A stretch of 9,883 nt of DNA from Paracoccaceae bacterium (GCA_021648225.1 JAKITE010000106.1:1-9883); one strand, 5' to 3'; shown: positions 1-7,089, counted from the stretch's first letter. The notes: generated by a model not told the origin, from the sequence alone. Numbers and translations are program-made.

Positions 1-244
1 ATACCGGCTTTTGGTTTTCGGACAGGATATTCACCGCAAAACCGGCGGCATTTGTCATGGCATCATAACTGCGCGAATGCTGCGACATACAAATCAACAA
101 CATGGCGGGATCAAGCGAAACCGAGGTGAACGAGCTGGCAGTAAACCCGACCGGCGCGCCGTGGGAATCCCGCGTGGTCACAACCGTGACACCGGTTGCG
201 AACTTGCCAAAAGCAACCCGCAAATCTTTGTTTTCAATCCCCAA
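1..244 (-). CDS. Flavin reductase-like domain protein (5' part; 3' end outside window)
   Basis: Only the first 81 codons are present; the gene runs off the left edge. Seen in the translation: FGKFATGVTVVTT near residue 13, then GFTASSFTSVSLDPAML and, near the cut, FAVNILSENQ. This order matches the N-terminal half of the flavin reductase-like domain (HpaC/RutF-type short-chain flavin:NAD(P)H reductases), which bind FMN or FAD in a split-barrel fold and usually supply reduced flavin to a monooxygenase. No partner oxygenase is visible, so the substrate pathway is unknown. The frame is closed upstream by a TAA and has no ATG before the domain. The best start is TTG at 244, giving M-GIENKDLRVAFGKF, with a GGTGGA stretch just upstream, though its spacing is short. 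The gene is divergent from the kinase gene to its right and is probably unrelated to the rest of the locus. Family confidence is high; the start is less certain. Confidence 0.85.
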   Translation of the reverse strand, partial: MGIENKDLRVAFGKFATGVTVVTTRDSHGAPVGFTASSFTSVSLDPAMLLICMSQHSRSYDAMTNAAGFAVNILSENQKPV

Positions 245-270
245 TTTTCCACCATTTTCTGACGGTATTT

Positions 271-298
271 ATCCTATGTAAGGTGGCCCGCTGCGCAA
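271..298 (-). promoter_or_regulatory. Possible promoter of the flavin reductase gene
   Basis: On the minus strand TTGCGC (298-293) is separated by 16 bases from TAGGAT (276-271). The distance to the TTG start suits a short leader. The -35 match is only 3 of 6, so this is a weak candidate read by eye. Confidence 0.25.
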
Positions 299-394
299 TC
301 ACAAGACCCGATGGTCAAAACTTGGTGTGATAGGTGCAAATTTGTGGCTATTATTCCGGTTGGACACTATTATCTTGAAAAATCGGGAAGTGTG

Positions 395-399
395 AAGGA
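395..399 (+). promoter_or_regulatory. Shine-Dalgarno site that decides the GTG start of kinase 1
   Basis: AAGGA lies 7 bases before GTG 407. The in-frame ATG at 311 has no comparable purine-rich site in front of it, which favours the shorter protein. Confidence 0.55.
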
Positions 400-406
400 C
401 GTATCA

Positions 407-2572
407 GTGAACACGGATGACGGTATTCTAAAAGCAGGCGATCTGCTGAACAACACCTATGAAATCGAAGAGCTGGTCGGCCAAGGCGGCACTGGCGAAG
501 TTTATCTGGCCAAGAACATCATTTCGGGTCGCAAATTTGCCATCAAAATCCTGAAACAGGAATTTGCCAATAACGAGACCTTTATCAACCTGATGCGCCG
601 TGAATCCGATGTGTTGCACGAGGTGCGCGACGATGCGGTGGTGCGCTATAACGAATTGCTGCGCTCGGAATTGCATGGCGGTTTTGTGTTTCTGGTGATG
701 GAATATATTGAGGGCCCGCAACTGGCTGAAATCATCAAGGAACGCGGGTCGATTGACGAAGCATCCTTGCTGATGGTGGCCAAACGCATGGGGCAGGGGC
801 TGAAAGCCGCCCATGATAAAAAAGCCTTTCACCGCGATATGAGCCCCGATAATATCATCCTGCCGGGCGGTGATATGAGCAAAGCCAAGCTGATTGATTT
901 TGGCATTGCGCGGGATTTGAACGAAAACGCCCAGACTGTGGTTGGCGGTGGTTTTGCTGGTAAATACCAATATGCCTCGCCCGAACAAATGGATGGCAAT
1001 GTTGATGCGCGCTCGGATCTATACAGCCTTGGCATGACCTTGTTGCGGGCCTATCGCGGCCAGCCGATTCATGTTGGTTCGTCATTGATGGAAATTGTCA
1101 AAAGCAAATCGGTGCGCCCCGATACGCGGGATGTTCCGGGCAAGCTTGGCGTGTTGATCACGCGGTTGGTGGAGCCACAGCCTGAAGACCGGTTTCAATC
1201 TGCGGATGAAATGCTGGCATTTCTGGCGGGTGGCGGCGCGGTTGCGGCAGCACCGATGGACGAGGCTACTATTATTGCCCCGCAAACCCGACAACGCCAA
1301 GCAACCCAGATGCCTACCAGCTTGCCGCCCGAACCGGGCAGTAAATCTGGCGGCGGTGGTAAATGGGTGTTTGTTGTATTTTTGCTGGCGGCAATTGGCG
1401 GTGGCGGCTGGTATTTTGGCGTTGGTCCGGGCAAGGGCATGATTTTTGGCAGCCAATTTGAACGGCAATCGCCTTTTATCATTGAAATTGCATCCGATGC
1501 GGGCAGTGACCGCATTCGTATTTCAGGCCATGTTAGCGGCCCCGAACAAGCGGTTTTGCTGGCTGACGAAGTGCAGCAGGGGTTTGCCGGTTTTACGGTT
1601 GAAACCGCGCTAACCAATGCCAGCGGCGCACCGAATGAACGTTGGGAACGCATTGCCGCAACCATGGTGCGCAGCGCCGCGCCGCTTAGTTTTTGGCGTT
1701 TTGAAATGATTGACGAGATAGCAACCCTTAGCGGTGAAGCCAATTCCGAAAGCACCGCCCAAGCCGTGCGCGAAAGCTTTGAGGCGGCGGCGGCACTGGT
1801 TGATATCACCGTCAGCACCGAAATTTCGGTCGCGGAACAGCCCCTGGTGCTTGGTGCGCTGAACGAGGAATTAAGTGCCTTTCAATCCTGTGGGCCCTTA
1901 CGGGTTACGGGCGGTAATGGTGTGGTGGCAAATGCTGATGACCGGCTGACGGTCTCGGGCATTATTGCGCGGCAATCGGATGTGGAGGTGATTGATCTGG
2001 TGTTGCAAGAACTGGTTGATGGGCGTGGCATTGATTATAATCTGGCGGTGCTGAATGGGCCGGTTTGCATGATTGAATCGATGTTACCCAGCGGGCCGTC
2101 CAACGGAATGGAAATTGTCTATTCTTATGGCAACAAAGCCGGTCTGGTTGACGATGGCGTGTATTATTCGGGGGAAAATCCGGTGATTGATGTGCGTTTT
2201 CCCGCCAATCGGATTGGGTTCTTTTACGGGTTTTACATTGATGCCGAAGGTCAGGTTTTTCATCTGATGCCCCACAAAGACCGGCCTAATAATGTGTTGC
2301 CCGGCATCGGGGTTGAACAAAACGGGTTGCGTAGCGTCCGGCTGGCATTTCCAGCTGATGAGGCCACAACCGAAAAGCTGGGTTTTAGTGTGATTGAACC
2401 TTATGGCACCAGCATGATTGTGGCGGTGGTTTCGGATATACCGCTGTTTGACGGGCTGCGACCACGGGCCGAATCGGTTGAAGCCTTCAGGGATGCATTG
2501 GCAGGGGCGCAAGGGGTTTTGAATGACGGGCGGTCTTTGGTTGCCTCGCGTTATCTTGTAACAGAGCAATGA
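407..2572 (+). CDS. Transmembrane Ser/Thr protein kinase with periplasmic BON-like repeats and a DUF4384-like domain
   Basis: A eukaryotic-type (Hanks) kinase of about 721 residues, membrane-anchored with its catalytic half in the cytoplasm. Kinase domain about residues 17-275: glycine loop GQGGTGEV (25-32), lysine in FAIK (47), catalytic loop HRDMSPDN (142-149), DFG (164-166), SPE (191-193). The catalytic loop has Ser where most Ser/Thr kinases have Lys. A low-complexity linker leads to one membrane segment (about 320-337). The exported part has three similar units with an hRhSG-type core (about 368-406, 437-475, 512-551), resembling BON repeats. Two cysteines (495, 554) flank the third unit and could form a disulphide. 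It ends in a segment (about 568-683) with the FYGFYIDAEGQVFHLMP and YGTSMIVAVVS patterns typical of DUF4384. An alternative start at ATG 311 would add 32 residues. The OmpA-like gene follows in the same direction. Kinase call is firm; BON and DUF4384 calls are by pattern. Confidence 0.9.
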   Translation: MNTDDGILKAGDLLNNTYEIEELVGQGGTGEVYLAKNIISGRKFAIKILKQEFANNETFINLMRRESDVLHEVRDDAVVRYNELLRSELHGGFVFLVMEYIEGPQLAEIIKERGSIDEASLLMVAKRMGQGLKAAHDKKAFHRDMSPDNIILPGGDMSKAKLIDFGIARDLNENAQTVVGGGFAGKYQYASPEQMDGNVDARSDLYSLGMTLLRAYRGQPIHVGSSLMEIVKSKSVRPDTRDVPGKLGVLITRLVEPQPEDRFQSADEMLAFLAGGGAVAAAPMDEATIIAPQTRQRQATQMPTSLPPEPGSKSGGGGKWVFVVFLLAAIGGGGWYFGVGPGKGMIFGSQFERQSPFIIEIASDAGSDRIRISGHVSGPEQAVLLADEVQQGFAGFTVETALTNASGAPNERWERIAATMVRSAAPLSFWRFEMIDEIATLSGEANSESTAQAVRESFEAAAALVDITVSTEISVAEQPLVLGALNEELSAFQSCGPLRVTGGNGVVANADDRLTVSGIIARQSDVEVIDLVLQELVDGRGIDYNLAVLNGPVCMIESMLPSGPSNGMEIVYSYGNKAGLVDDGVYYSGENPVIDVRFPANRIGFFYGFYIDAEGQVFHLMPHKDRPNNVLPGIGVEQNGLRSVRLAFPADEATTEKLGFSVIEPYGTSMIVAVVSDIPLFDGLRPRAESVEAFRDALAGAQGVLNDGRSLVASRYLVTEQ

Positions 2573-2605
2573 AATGCCCATGTTTGCAGTATTAATTTCA
2601 AAAGC

Positions 2606-2631
2606 GCGGTGATTGCCGCAATATTTTTATT
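2606..2631 (+). terminator. Weak candidate intrinsic terminator after kinase 1
   Basis: GCGGT (2606-2610) pairs with GCCGC (2615-2619) around a 4-base loop, one pair being G-T, and is followed by AATATTTTTATT. The stem is short, so termination would be partial at best. Confidence 0.3.
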
Positions 2632-2646
2632 CGGCTATGCTAGCCG
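2632..2646 (+). repeat. Perfect 6-bp hairpin in the leader of the OmpA-like gene
   Basis: CGGCTA-TGC-TAGCCG is a perfect inverted repeat with a 3-base loop, ending 9 bases before the Shine-Dalgarno stretch. It could be an mRNA leader stem-loop or part of a tandem terminator with the hairpin just upstream. It also overlaps a possible promoter (TTGCCG 2614-2619, 16 bases, TATGCT 2636-2641), which is weak. The hairpin itself is certain; its role is not. Confidence 0.4.
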
Positions 2647-2655
2647 CAACATTTT

Positions 2656-2664
2656 AGGAAAGGA
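2656..2664 (+). promoter_or_regulatory. Shine-Dalgarno site of the OmpA-like gene
   Basis: AGGAAAGGA lies 7 bases before ATG 2672. It places the start directly before a clean signal peptide and argues against the in-frame GTG at 2609. Confidence 0.7.
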
Positions 2665-2671
2665 ATGCAAC

Positions 2672-3448
2672 ATGGTATTTCAAAAATTAGGCCCAGCGGT
2701 GCTGGCCGCATCCCTGTTGTTGCCAACGGTTTCGGTTGCTCAGGCAATGACCGCCGAAGAAATTCTGGCACTGCTACAGGCGCAACGGGAACTGCTGGCC
2801 ACTGGTGAAACCGAATTGGGCGACACACGGGCATTGGGGTTTGTGGTCAATTCCAACCCTGAAACCGATGGCGAAGGCATTGCGGTTGGCACCGAGATCG
2901 CCAGCGAAGTGGTTGTTGCCAGCACCGAAGGTGCCATTGTGCCTCAAGAACTGGTAATCGACCTGACCATATTTTTTGAATATGATTCTGCATTGCTAAA
3001 ATCGGAATCCCGCAGTCAGGTTGATGCGCTTTGCTCGGCAATCCAGATCAGCGAACAAGCGGCAGCAGATGCGGCCTTGATGGCCGAAACCGCTGCACAA
3101 GACGCCGCTGCCGCAACCGTTTCAACCGATGCAGTAACGCCCGGTGCAGATTTGAATAATGCAGATTTGAATAACGCAGGTGTAAATGATGAAGCCTTGG
3201 CAATGATTGCTGAATCCACCAGCGGCACCTATCAGATTATCGGCCATACCGATGCATCTGGTTCAGCATCTTATAACCTGACCCTAAGTCAGGCGCGTGC
3301 TGACGAAGTCGTGCGCTATATGGTGCGTGAATGCGGCATTGATGCGGCATTGCTGGAAGCCGTCGGAATGGGTGAGGGCCGATTGAAAGACACCGGCAAC
3401 CCGCGCGCAGATGCAAACCGGCGGGTTGAAATTCAGGTGACCTTGTAA
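2672..3448 (+). CDS. Secreted OmpA-like peptidoglycan-binding protein with an insertion in the OmpA domain
   Basis: A 258-residue protein with a signal peptide (hydrophobic about 7-20, likely cleavage after AQA near 25), then a short acidic and Ala-rich region, then a C-terminal OmpA-like domain (about 95-258). The domain opens with LTIFFEYDSALL and carries GHTDASGSASYN, LSQARADEVVRYM and NRRVEI. Asp194 and Arg209 sit 15 residues apart, as in the pair that binds diaminopimelate in OmpA-type domains, so binding of the cell wall from the periplasm is likely. There is no beta-barrel and no lipobox. An Ala/Asp/Asn-rich insertion of about 55-60 residues (about 124-182) splits the domain after the first helix and includes an ADLNN tandem repeat. 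The gene follows the transmembrane kinase on the same strand with a 99-base gap. Family call is firm; any link to the kinase is inference from position. Confidence 0.9.
   Translation: MVFQKLGPAVLAASLLLPTVSVAQAMTAEEILALLQAQRELLATGETELGDTRALGFVVNSNPETDGEGIAVGTEIASEVVVASTEGAIVPQELVIDLTIFFEYDSALLKSESRSQVDALCSAIQISEQAAADAALMAETAAQDAAAATVSTDAVTPGADLNNADLNNAGVNDEALAMIAESTSGTYQIIGHTDASGSASYNLTLSQARADEVVRYMVRECGIDAALLEAVGMGEGRLKDTGNPRADANRRVEIQVTL
3146..3190 (+). repeat. Three 15-bp tandem units inside the OmpA-like gene
   Basis: GCAGATTTGAATAAT (3146-3160) is followed by a copy differing at one base (3161-3175) and a more diverged third copy (3176-3190). They encode ADLNN-ADLNN-AGVND inside the domain insertion. 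Being a multiple of three, copy-number change would keep the frame. Confidence 0.75.
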
Positions 3449-3464
3449 AATTCAGGGTAAAATA

Positions 3465-3512
3465 GCGGCGCGTCAACGGCAGTGCTTGTGGTAAAACCGG
3501 CACCCGCGCCGC
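3465..3512. terminator. Inverted repeat between convergent genes, possible bidirectional terminator
   Basis: GCGGCGCG (3465-3472) is perfectly complementary to CGCGCCGC (3505-3512) across a 32-base spacer, midway between the OmpA-like gene and the convergent kinase gene. Neither side has a strong T-run: ATTTTA follows on the minus strand and GCTGAAAAATTG on the plus strand. A second imperfect hairpin (TTGCA...TGCAA, about 3532-3559) lies closer to the kinase stop, with ATTTTT beyond it on the minus strand. The position fits a terminator; the structure is not canonical. Confidence 0.3.
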
Positions 3513-3560
3513 GCTGAAAAATTGTGATTGTTGCAGGCGTTTTTGGGCGCAGTTGCAAGG

Positions 3561-4895
3561 TTAGCCCATGGTATCCAGAAATTTGGCTCGGCTGGCATCA
3601 TCATCGATATGGCCGGATAAGGTCTGGCATAACTCGGCCCGCGAGGCGCTGGTTTTGGCGGCTTTTTTGATCAGGATTTTGGCAATCGGGCCGATATGGG
3701 GCACTAGTTGCTTGGTTAATGCCTCTAGCAATTCGGGGCTGAGCATGGCGCTGCCGGTGGAAACCGCGCCGCCGGTCTGGCCCAGATGTTGACGCACGGC
3801 GGCTTTGAATTTTTCCCGATGTTCCGGGGCTATTTCGGCGGCAAGCTTGTCGATCAACTGATTGGTATCGGTGGTAGAATTTGAAACCTTACGCACCAGC
3901 ACTTTGGCAATTGGGCCGATTTGTTCGGTCAGTAACAGCTCCACCCGTGATAAAACCGATTTTGGCATTTGCTGGGCCAGCGTTTGCGAAAGCGCCACAG
4001 GTGCAACTGGCCTTGATTGGGGCATTTGCACAATGGTGCGATCCGTGTCGCGCATGACCTGCTGGTCAATATTACGCAGTGCCGCATGAATTGCCGTTGC
4101 AAAAGCCCGCGCATTGGGGATGCGCTGGTTTGGGTCTGCAACCAGCGCTGCTTTGGATATCTGGTATAAAGCCGCTGGCAGATCGGGCGCAAGGGTAGCA
4201 AGATCAAGGCTTTGGCCTGAAATGACCTTTTGGGTCAATTCGCCCAAGGAGCCGGATTCAAACGGTTTTTGGCCGGTCAGCAGTTCAAACATAATCACAC
4301 CGGCGCCAAACAGATCAGCGCGGTGATCGGCCTGATAACCCATAAATTGTTCGGGAGACATATAATCAGGCGTGCCGATCATGCCGCCATTGGTGGCGCC
4401 CAGGGCCTCAACACGGGCCACGCCGAAATCTGCGATTTTCAAGCGACCATCGGGCAATAGCAACGCATTGGCCGGTTTGACATCCCGATGCACAATTCCG
4501 GCGGCATGGATGGCATCCAGCCCGGCCAGCATCTGGGTCATGATCGAGCCGAATTCTTGCAGGTTGGGCAAGGGCCGCCGCGCGATGCGGTCTTGCAGGG
4601 TTTCGCTCTGGATGAATTCCATCACCAGATAGGGCTGTTCATTACGTTCCAGATAATCAAAAATCGTGACCAGATTGCCATGGATACATTTACCGGCGGC
4701 CTTGGCTTCGCGTGCGAAACGTTCCAGCCATGCGGTGCGCTCGGATGTGTCAATCAGATGGGTGTGCAGGGTTTTTATGGCGACAATACGGTCAATATCG
4801 GGGTCGTGGCCCCTATAGACCACGCCCATTGCGCCCTCGCCGAGGATGCTGTCAATACGATATTTCCCGACAGATACGGGGATTGGCGCGGTCAT
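3561..4895 (-). CDS. Soluble Ser/Thr protein kinase with two C-terminal IGPIA repeats
   Basis: A 444-residue eukaryotic-type kinase with all standard motifs: glycine loop GEGAMG (19-24), VAIK lysine 41, likely helix-C Glu63, HRDVKPAN (136-143), DFG (156-158), GTPDYMSPEQ (174-183). The kinase domain covers about 11-272 and looks active. There is no signal peptide or membrane segment, so it should act in the cytoplasm. After a linker with several Thr/Ser (about 280-312) come two copies of a unit of about 55 residues (316-372 and 387-443), each built on IGPIAK-hLhbK followed by a helical stretch ending in a Phe. Similar IGPIA-type units occur in bacterial signalling proteins as a domain of unknown function. 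ATG 4895 has AGG 8 bases upstream. It lies 35 bases after the haem/HAMP sensor gene in the same direction, so the two are very probably co-transcribed. Confidence 0.92.
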   Translation of the reverse strand: MTAPIPVSVGKYRIDSILGEGAMGVVYRGHDPDIDRIVAIKTLHTHLIDTSERTAWLERFAREAKAAGKCIHGNLVTIFDYLERNEQPYLVMEFIQSETLQDRIARRPLPNLQEFGSIMTQMLAGLDAIHAAGIVHRDVKPANALLLPDGRLKIADFGVARVEALGATNGGMIGTPDYMSPEQFMGYQADHRADLFGAGVIMFELLTGQKPFESGSLGELTQKVISGQSLDLATLAPDLPAALYQISKAALVADPNQRIPNARAFATAIHAALRNIDQQVMRDTDRTIVQMPQSRPVAPVALSQTLAQQMPKSVLSRVELLLTEQIGPIAKVLVRKVSNSTTDTNQLIDKLAAEIAPEHREKFKAAVRQHLGQTGGAVSTGSAMLSPELLEALTKQLVPHIGPIAKILIKKAAKTSASRAELCQTLSGHIDDDASRAKFLDTMG

Positions 4896-4930
4896 ATTTG
4901 TTACCTGTTAATGTGACACGAAAGACGGGG

Positions 4931-5803
4931 TTAATCGTCTAACAATTTCATGGCGCTATCAAGCGACCGTCGCATCCGGTTAAATGATGTGGAAAGCGAG
5001 CTGATTTCATCACTGCCCTTTTTGATGTATTCCGGCGCTGAAAAATCACCCATGCTGACTTGTTCCGAAATTTCCGACATCATCGCCACCGGTTTCAAAA
5101 CAATGTGTGACAGCATCAGGTTAACCAGCACAATGACCACCATAAATGCCACGAAAATAGCCAGCATGATGACCACAATCAGGTCAGCGGCGCGTTTGTC
5201 AGCCAAGGCCATAGGCGCATAAATAATCTGGGCACCAATGGTTTCGCCCATTTCCCAGCCAAAGCCGTTTTCCGAACCATAAAGGTCGATCATCGCAGCC
5301 GGTGCGATGGACGGGTCTGAATGGCAATCAAGGCAGCTTGGGTCGGTGATGGTAAACGGAAACGCCACGGCAAAAACCCGGCCCGCATCGGTTTCGCGAA
5401 TAATCGAAATCCGGTCCAGCGATTGGTCGGCCCGAAGCTGGTTGATCAGGTCTGCCTCCCAATCCTCGGCCAGATCATCGGGGTTGGTGGGGTTTAGTGC
5501 GGCTTCTTTGTAATAATAATCGGGAAAAGAGCTGCTGAAATAGGAAAAAACCGTTTGAGCGGAAAAGGATGGCACCGTATGGGGCAGGAAAAGAATGTCA
5601 TTGCCGTCGGATAACAAAGGCTTAACCCCGGTCGAGGTGTATTTCCTGACCGCCAGCGCATTGGCGCGAATGATGGCAATTTCGTTTTCAATCTCTTGCA
5701 GCGCGTTTGATTTTGCTGCTTGATAAGTTAGTCCGGTTGCCGCAATTATGCCAGAAACACATGCTAATATAAGCACAAGATTAAATTTTGTCCGTAATCG
5801 CAT
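4931..5803 (-). CDS. Membrane haem-type sensor: Tll0287-like (DUF3365) domain plus HAMP, no output domain
   Basis: A 290-residue protein with a membrane segment at about 8-27, a periplasmic domain to about 205, a second membrane segment (about 208-230) and a HAMP-like region (about 231-283, with LKPV, MGDFS and DEISSL) that ends the protein. The periplasmic domain has VRKYTSTGVKPLL, LPHTVPSFSAQTVF, ALNPTNPDD and CLDCH (157-161), the layout of Tll0287-like/DUF3365 sensors, in which the CxxCH motif covalently holds c-type haem. It should therefore sense redox state or a small gaseous ligand. Nothing follows HAMP: no histidine kinase, cyclase or methyl-accepting domain. The downstream gene is a soluble Ser/Thr kinase, which suggests the signal passes to a separate protein (inference). 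The start follows an AGAGAG stretch. Architecture is firm; ligand and partner are not. Confidence 0.88.
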   Translation of the reverse strand: MRLRTKFNLVLILACVSGIIAATGLTYQAAKSNALQEIENEIAIIRANALAVRKYTSTGVKPLLSDGNDILFLPHTVPSFSAQTVFSYFSSSFPDYYYKEAALNPTNPDDLAEDWEADLINQLRADQSLDRISIIRETDAGRVFAVAFPFTITDPSCLDCHSDPSIAPAAMIDLYGSENGFGWEMGETIGAQIIYAPMALADKRAADLIVVIMLAIFVAFMVVIVLVNLMLSHIVLKPVAMMSEISEQVSMGDFSAPEYIKKGSDEISSLSTSFNRMRRSLDSAMKLLDD

Positions 5804-5851
5804 AGGTTGAATCTCTCTATTATTCCAGGCAACGTTAAGATAAGTGTATTA

Positions 5852-5880
5852 CTGTTTTGCGGTTTCCGCTAGATTACAAT
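5852..5880 (+). promoter_or_regulatory. Candidate promoter of the pseudo-caspase gene in the divergent intergenic region
   Basis: TACAAT (5875-5880) is a 5 of 6 match to a -10 box. The best -35 at 17 bases is the poor CTGTTT (5852-5857). A short inverted repeat GCGG-TTT-CCGC lies between them and could be an operator. The 127-base gap (5804-5930) must also drive the minus-strand sensor-kinase pair, for which no clear promoter was found. Confidence 0.3.
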
Positions 5881-5930
5881 AGACACGATTTAGATTTATT
5901 TACGAGTAAAGTTCGTTAGGAAGAATAAAA

Positions 5931-7070
5931 ATGTTTAAGAAAATCGCCTTTATTGGGTTATTACTGCTGTCTCCTTTAGGTTTGATTGCACAAGAAAACC
6001 AAATTAAAATTGTAGCACTGGTTTTGACAACCGCCGAGTATAACCCGAGTTCCGACAATATTCTTGCAGCGCTTGATTCGCTGAACGCGCAAACCTTGCG
6101 GGTTGATTCGCCAAATGCGTCTGAATTGCGGGCGGTAGTAAAACGGTTTGCAGCAGCGGCAATTGACAATGACATCGCGCTGGTTTTTGCCGATGGTCCG
6201 GTTTTGAAACTGGGCAACCGGGAATTTCTGGCGCCTTCCGACCTTGATCTGCGTCGGGGAACCGATTTGTTGACACGGGCAATACCGTTATCTGCATTGG
6301 CGCGGGCCACGGCGCTGGCCGGGGACGGCGGGGCGATTTTTGTGCATTCCAGTGATCTGGGCAAACCCCTGCCGGACGAAATTTCTCTGGCCCAGTTTGC
6401 CCCAGAGTTTCGCGCGGGCACCAGCCCGGTTTTGCTGGGGCAAGCCGGTTCGGCCATGGCAATGGCGGAGATTTTCGAAACCCATGCTGGTGGTGAAGAA
6501 ATGGACCTGAGCCGTCTTTTGACCGACCTGATTTCACGGGTAGAATTTACGGTTTCCTATATCCCCAGCAGGTCGATGATTATCAAAAAGCCAGCATTGG
6601 TGGTTCCGGTGGTCACGGCTCCGGTTAACTTGAATATGGCCGATCAGGGCGAGGTCACATTGGGGGATGCTTCTGCAAATGCTGGTGAAAATGCTCCGGT
6701 AAATGGTGGAGATGACACAAACGTGATTTCCGAGGATCAATCCTCCCAAACTGCTGGTGGGCTAAACTTGCCGCAAATCCAGCCGCCAGTTATTGAAGAG
6801 CCGGAAGCTGAGCCAGAGGTTGAAACGGTTGAAGCCGAGACCGGAAAGCCCTTATCGCTCGAAATGTTGGAAGCCCTGCAAAGCGGGCTTTCGCGGGCAG
6901 ATAAACGCACCATTCAGCACGAGCTGCGGGATATCAGGTTTTATTCCGGCCTGATTGACGGCATTTTTGGCAACCAGACCAAGGCGGCTATCGAGGCTTA
7001 TCAAAGATCGATTGATGCGGATGTTACCGGCGTTTTATCTGTGTCACAGATGAATGGTTTTCTGAATTGA
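5931..7070 (+). CDS. Secreted catalytically dead caspase-like protein with C-terminal peptidoglycan-binding domain
   Basis: A 379-residue protein with a signal peptide (hydrophobic about 5-20, cleavage near IAQ-E). Residues about 24-205 follow the layout of the caspase encoded next door: a first strand (IKIVALVL), a DNILAALDSL helix, DIALVFADGPV where the neighbour has the GHG motif, an FLAPSDLDL strand, and IFVHSSDLGKP where it has LDACRNNP. The catalytic His and Cys are thus both missing, so this looks like a pseudo-protease. A Pro/Glu/Asn-rich linker (about 220-305) leads to a PG_binding_1-like domain (about 325-379) with FYSGLIDGIFGNQTKAAIEAYQ and TGVLS. It should sit in the periplasm and dock on peptidoglycan, perhaps guiding or restraining the active caspase. 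AGGAAG lies 7 bases before ATG 5931. The wall-binding domain is firm; the caspase relation rests on by-eye alignment. Confidence 0.75.
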   Translation: MFKKIAFIGLLLLSPLGLIAQENQIKIVALVLTTAEYNPSSDNILAALDSLNAQTLRVDSPNASELRAVVKRFAAAAIDNDIALVFADGPVLKLGNREFLAPSDLDLRRGTDLLTRAIPLSALARATALAGDGGAIFVHSSDLGKPLPDEISLAQFAPEFRAGTSPVLLGQAGSAMAMAEIFETHAGGEEMDLSRLLTDLISRVEFTVSYIPSRSMIIKKPALVVPVVTAPVNLNMADQGEVTLGDASANAGENAPVNGGDDTNVISEDQSSQTAGGLNLPQIQPPVIEEPEAEPEVETVEAETGKPLSLEMLEALQSGLSRADKRTIQHELRDIRFYSGLIDGIFGNQTKAAIEAYQRSIDADVTGVLSVSQMNGFLN

Positions 7071-7089
7071 TTTGCTTTGCCGACATCAT

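Noticed and set aside
11..262. Plus-strand open frame of 83 codons at the left edge
   Set aside because: It lies opposite the flavin reductase gene, whose minus-strand translation has clear family motifs; the plus-strand product is basic, without recognisable features.
311..406. N-terminal extension of kinase 1 from ATG 311, with a CDRC motif
   Set aside because: No Shine-Dalgarno site precedes ATG 311, whereas GTG 407 has AAGGA at 7 bases; the CxxC is then just leader DNA. Not fully excluded.
428..1818. Long minus-strand open frames (428-988 and 1195-1818) opposite kinase 1
   Set aside because: They mirror a strongly conserved kinase coding region, show no motifs and no ribosome site, and are typical antisense frames in moderately GC-rich DNA.
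2609..2671. Start of the OmpA-like protein at GTG 2609
   Set aside because: The upstream stretch overlaps the hairpins, and ATG 2672 has a strong AGGAAAGGA site followed by a standard signal peptide.
4896..4930. Separate promoter for kinase 2
   Set aside because: The 35-base gap holds only the ribosome site and no convincing -35/-10 pair, so co-transcription with the sensor gene is simpler.
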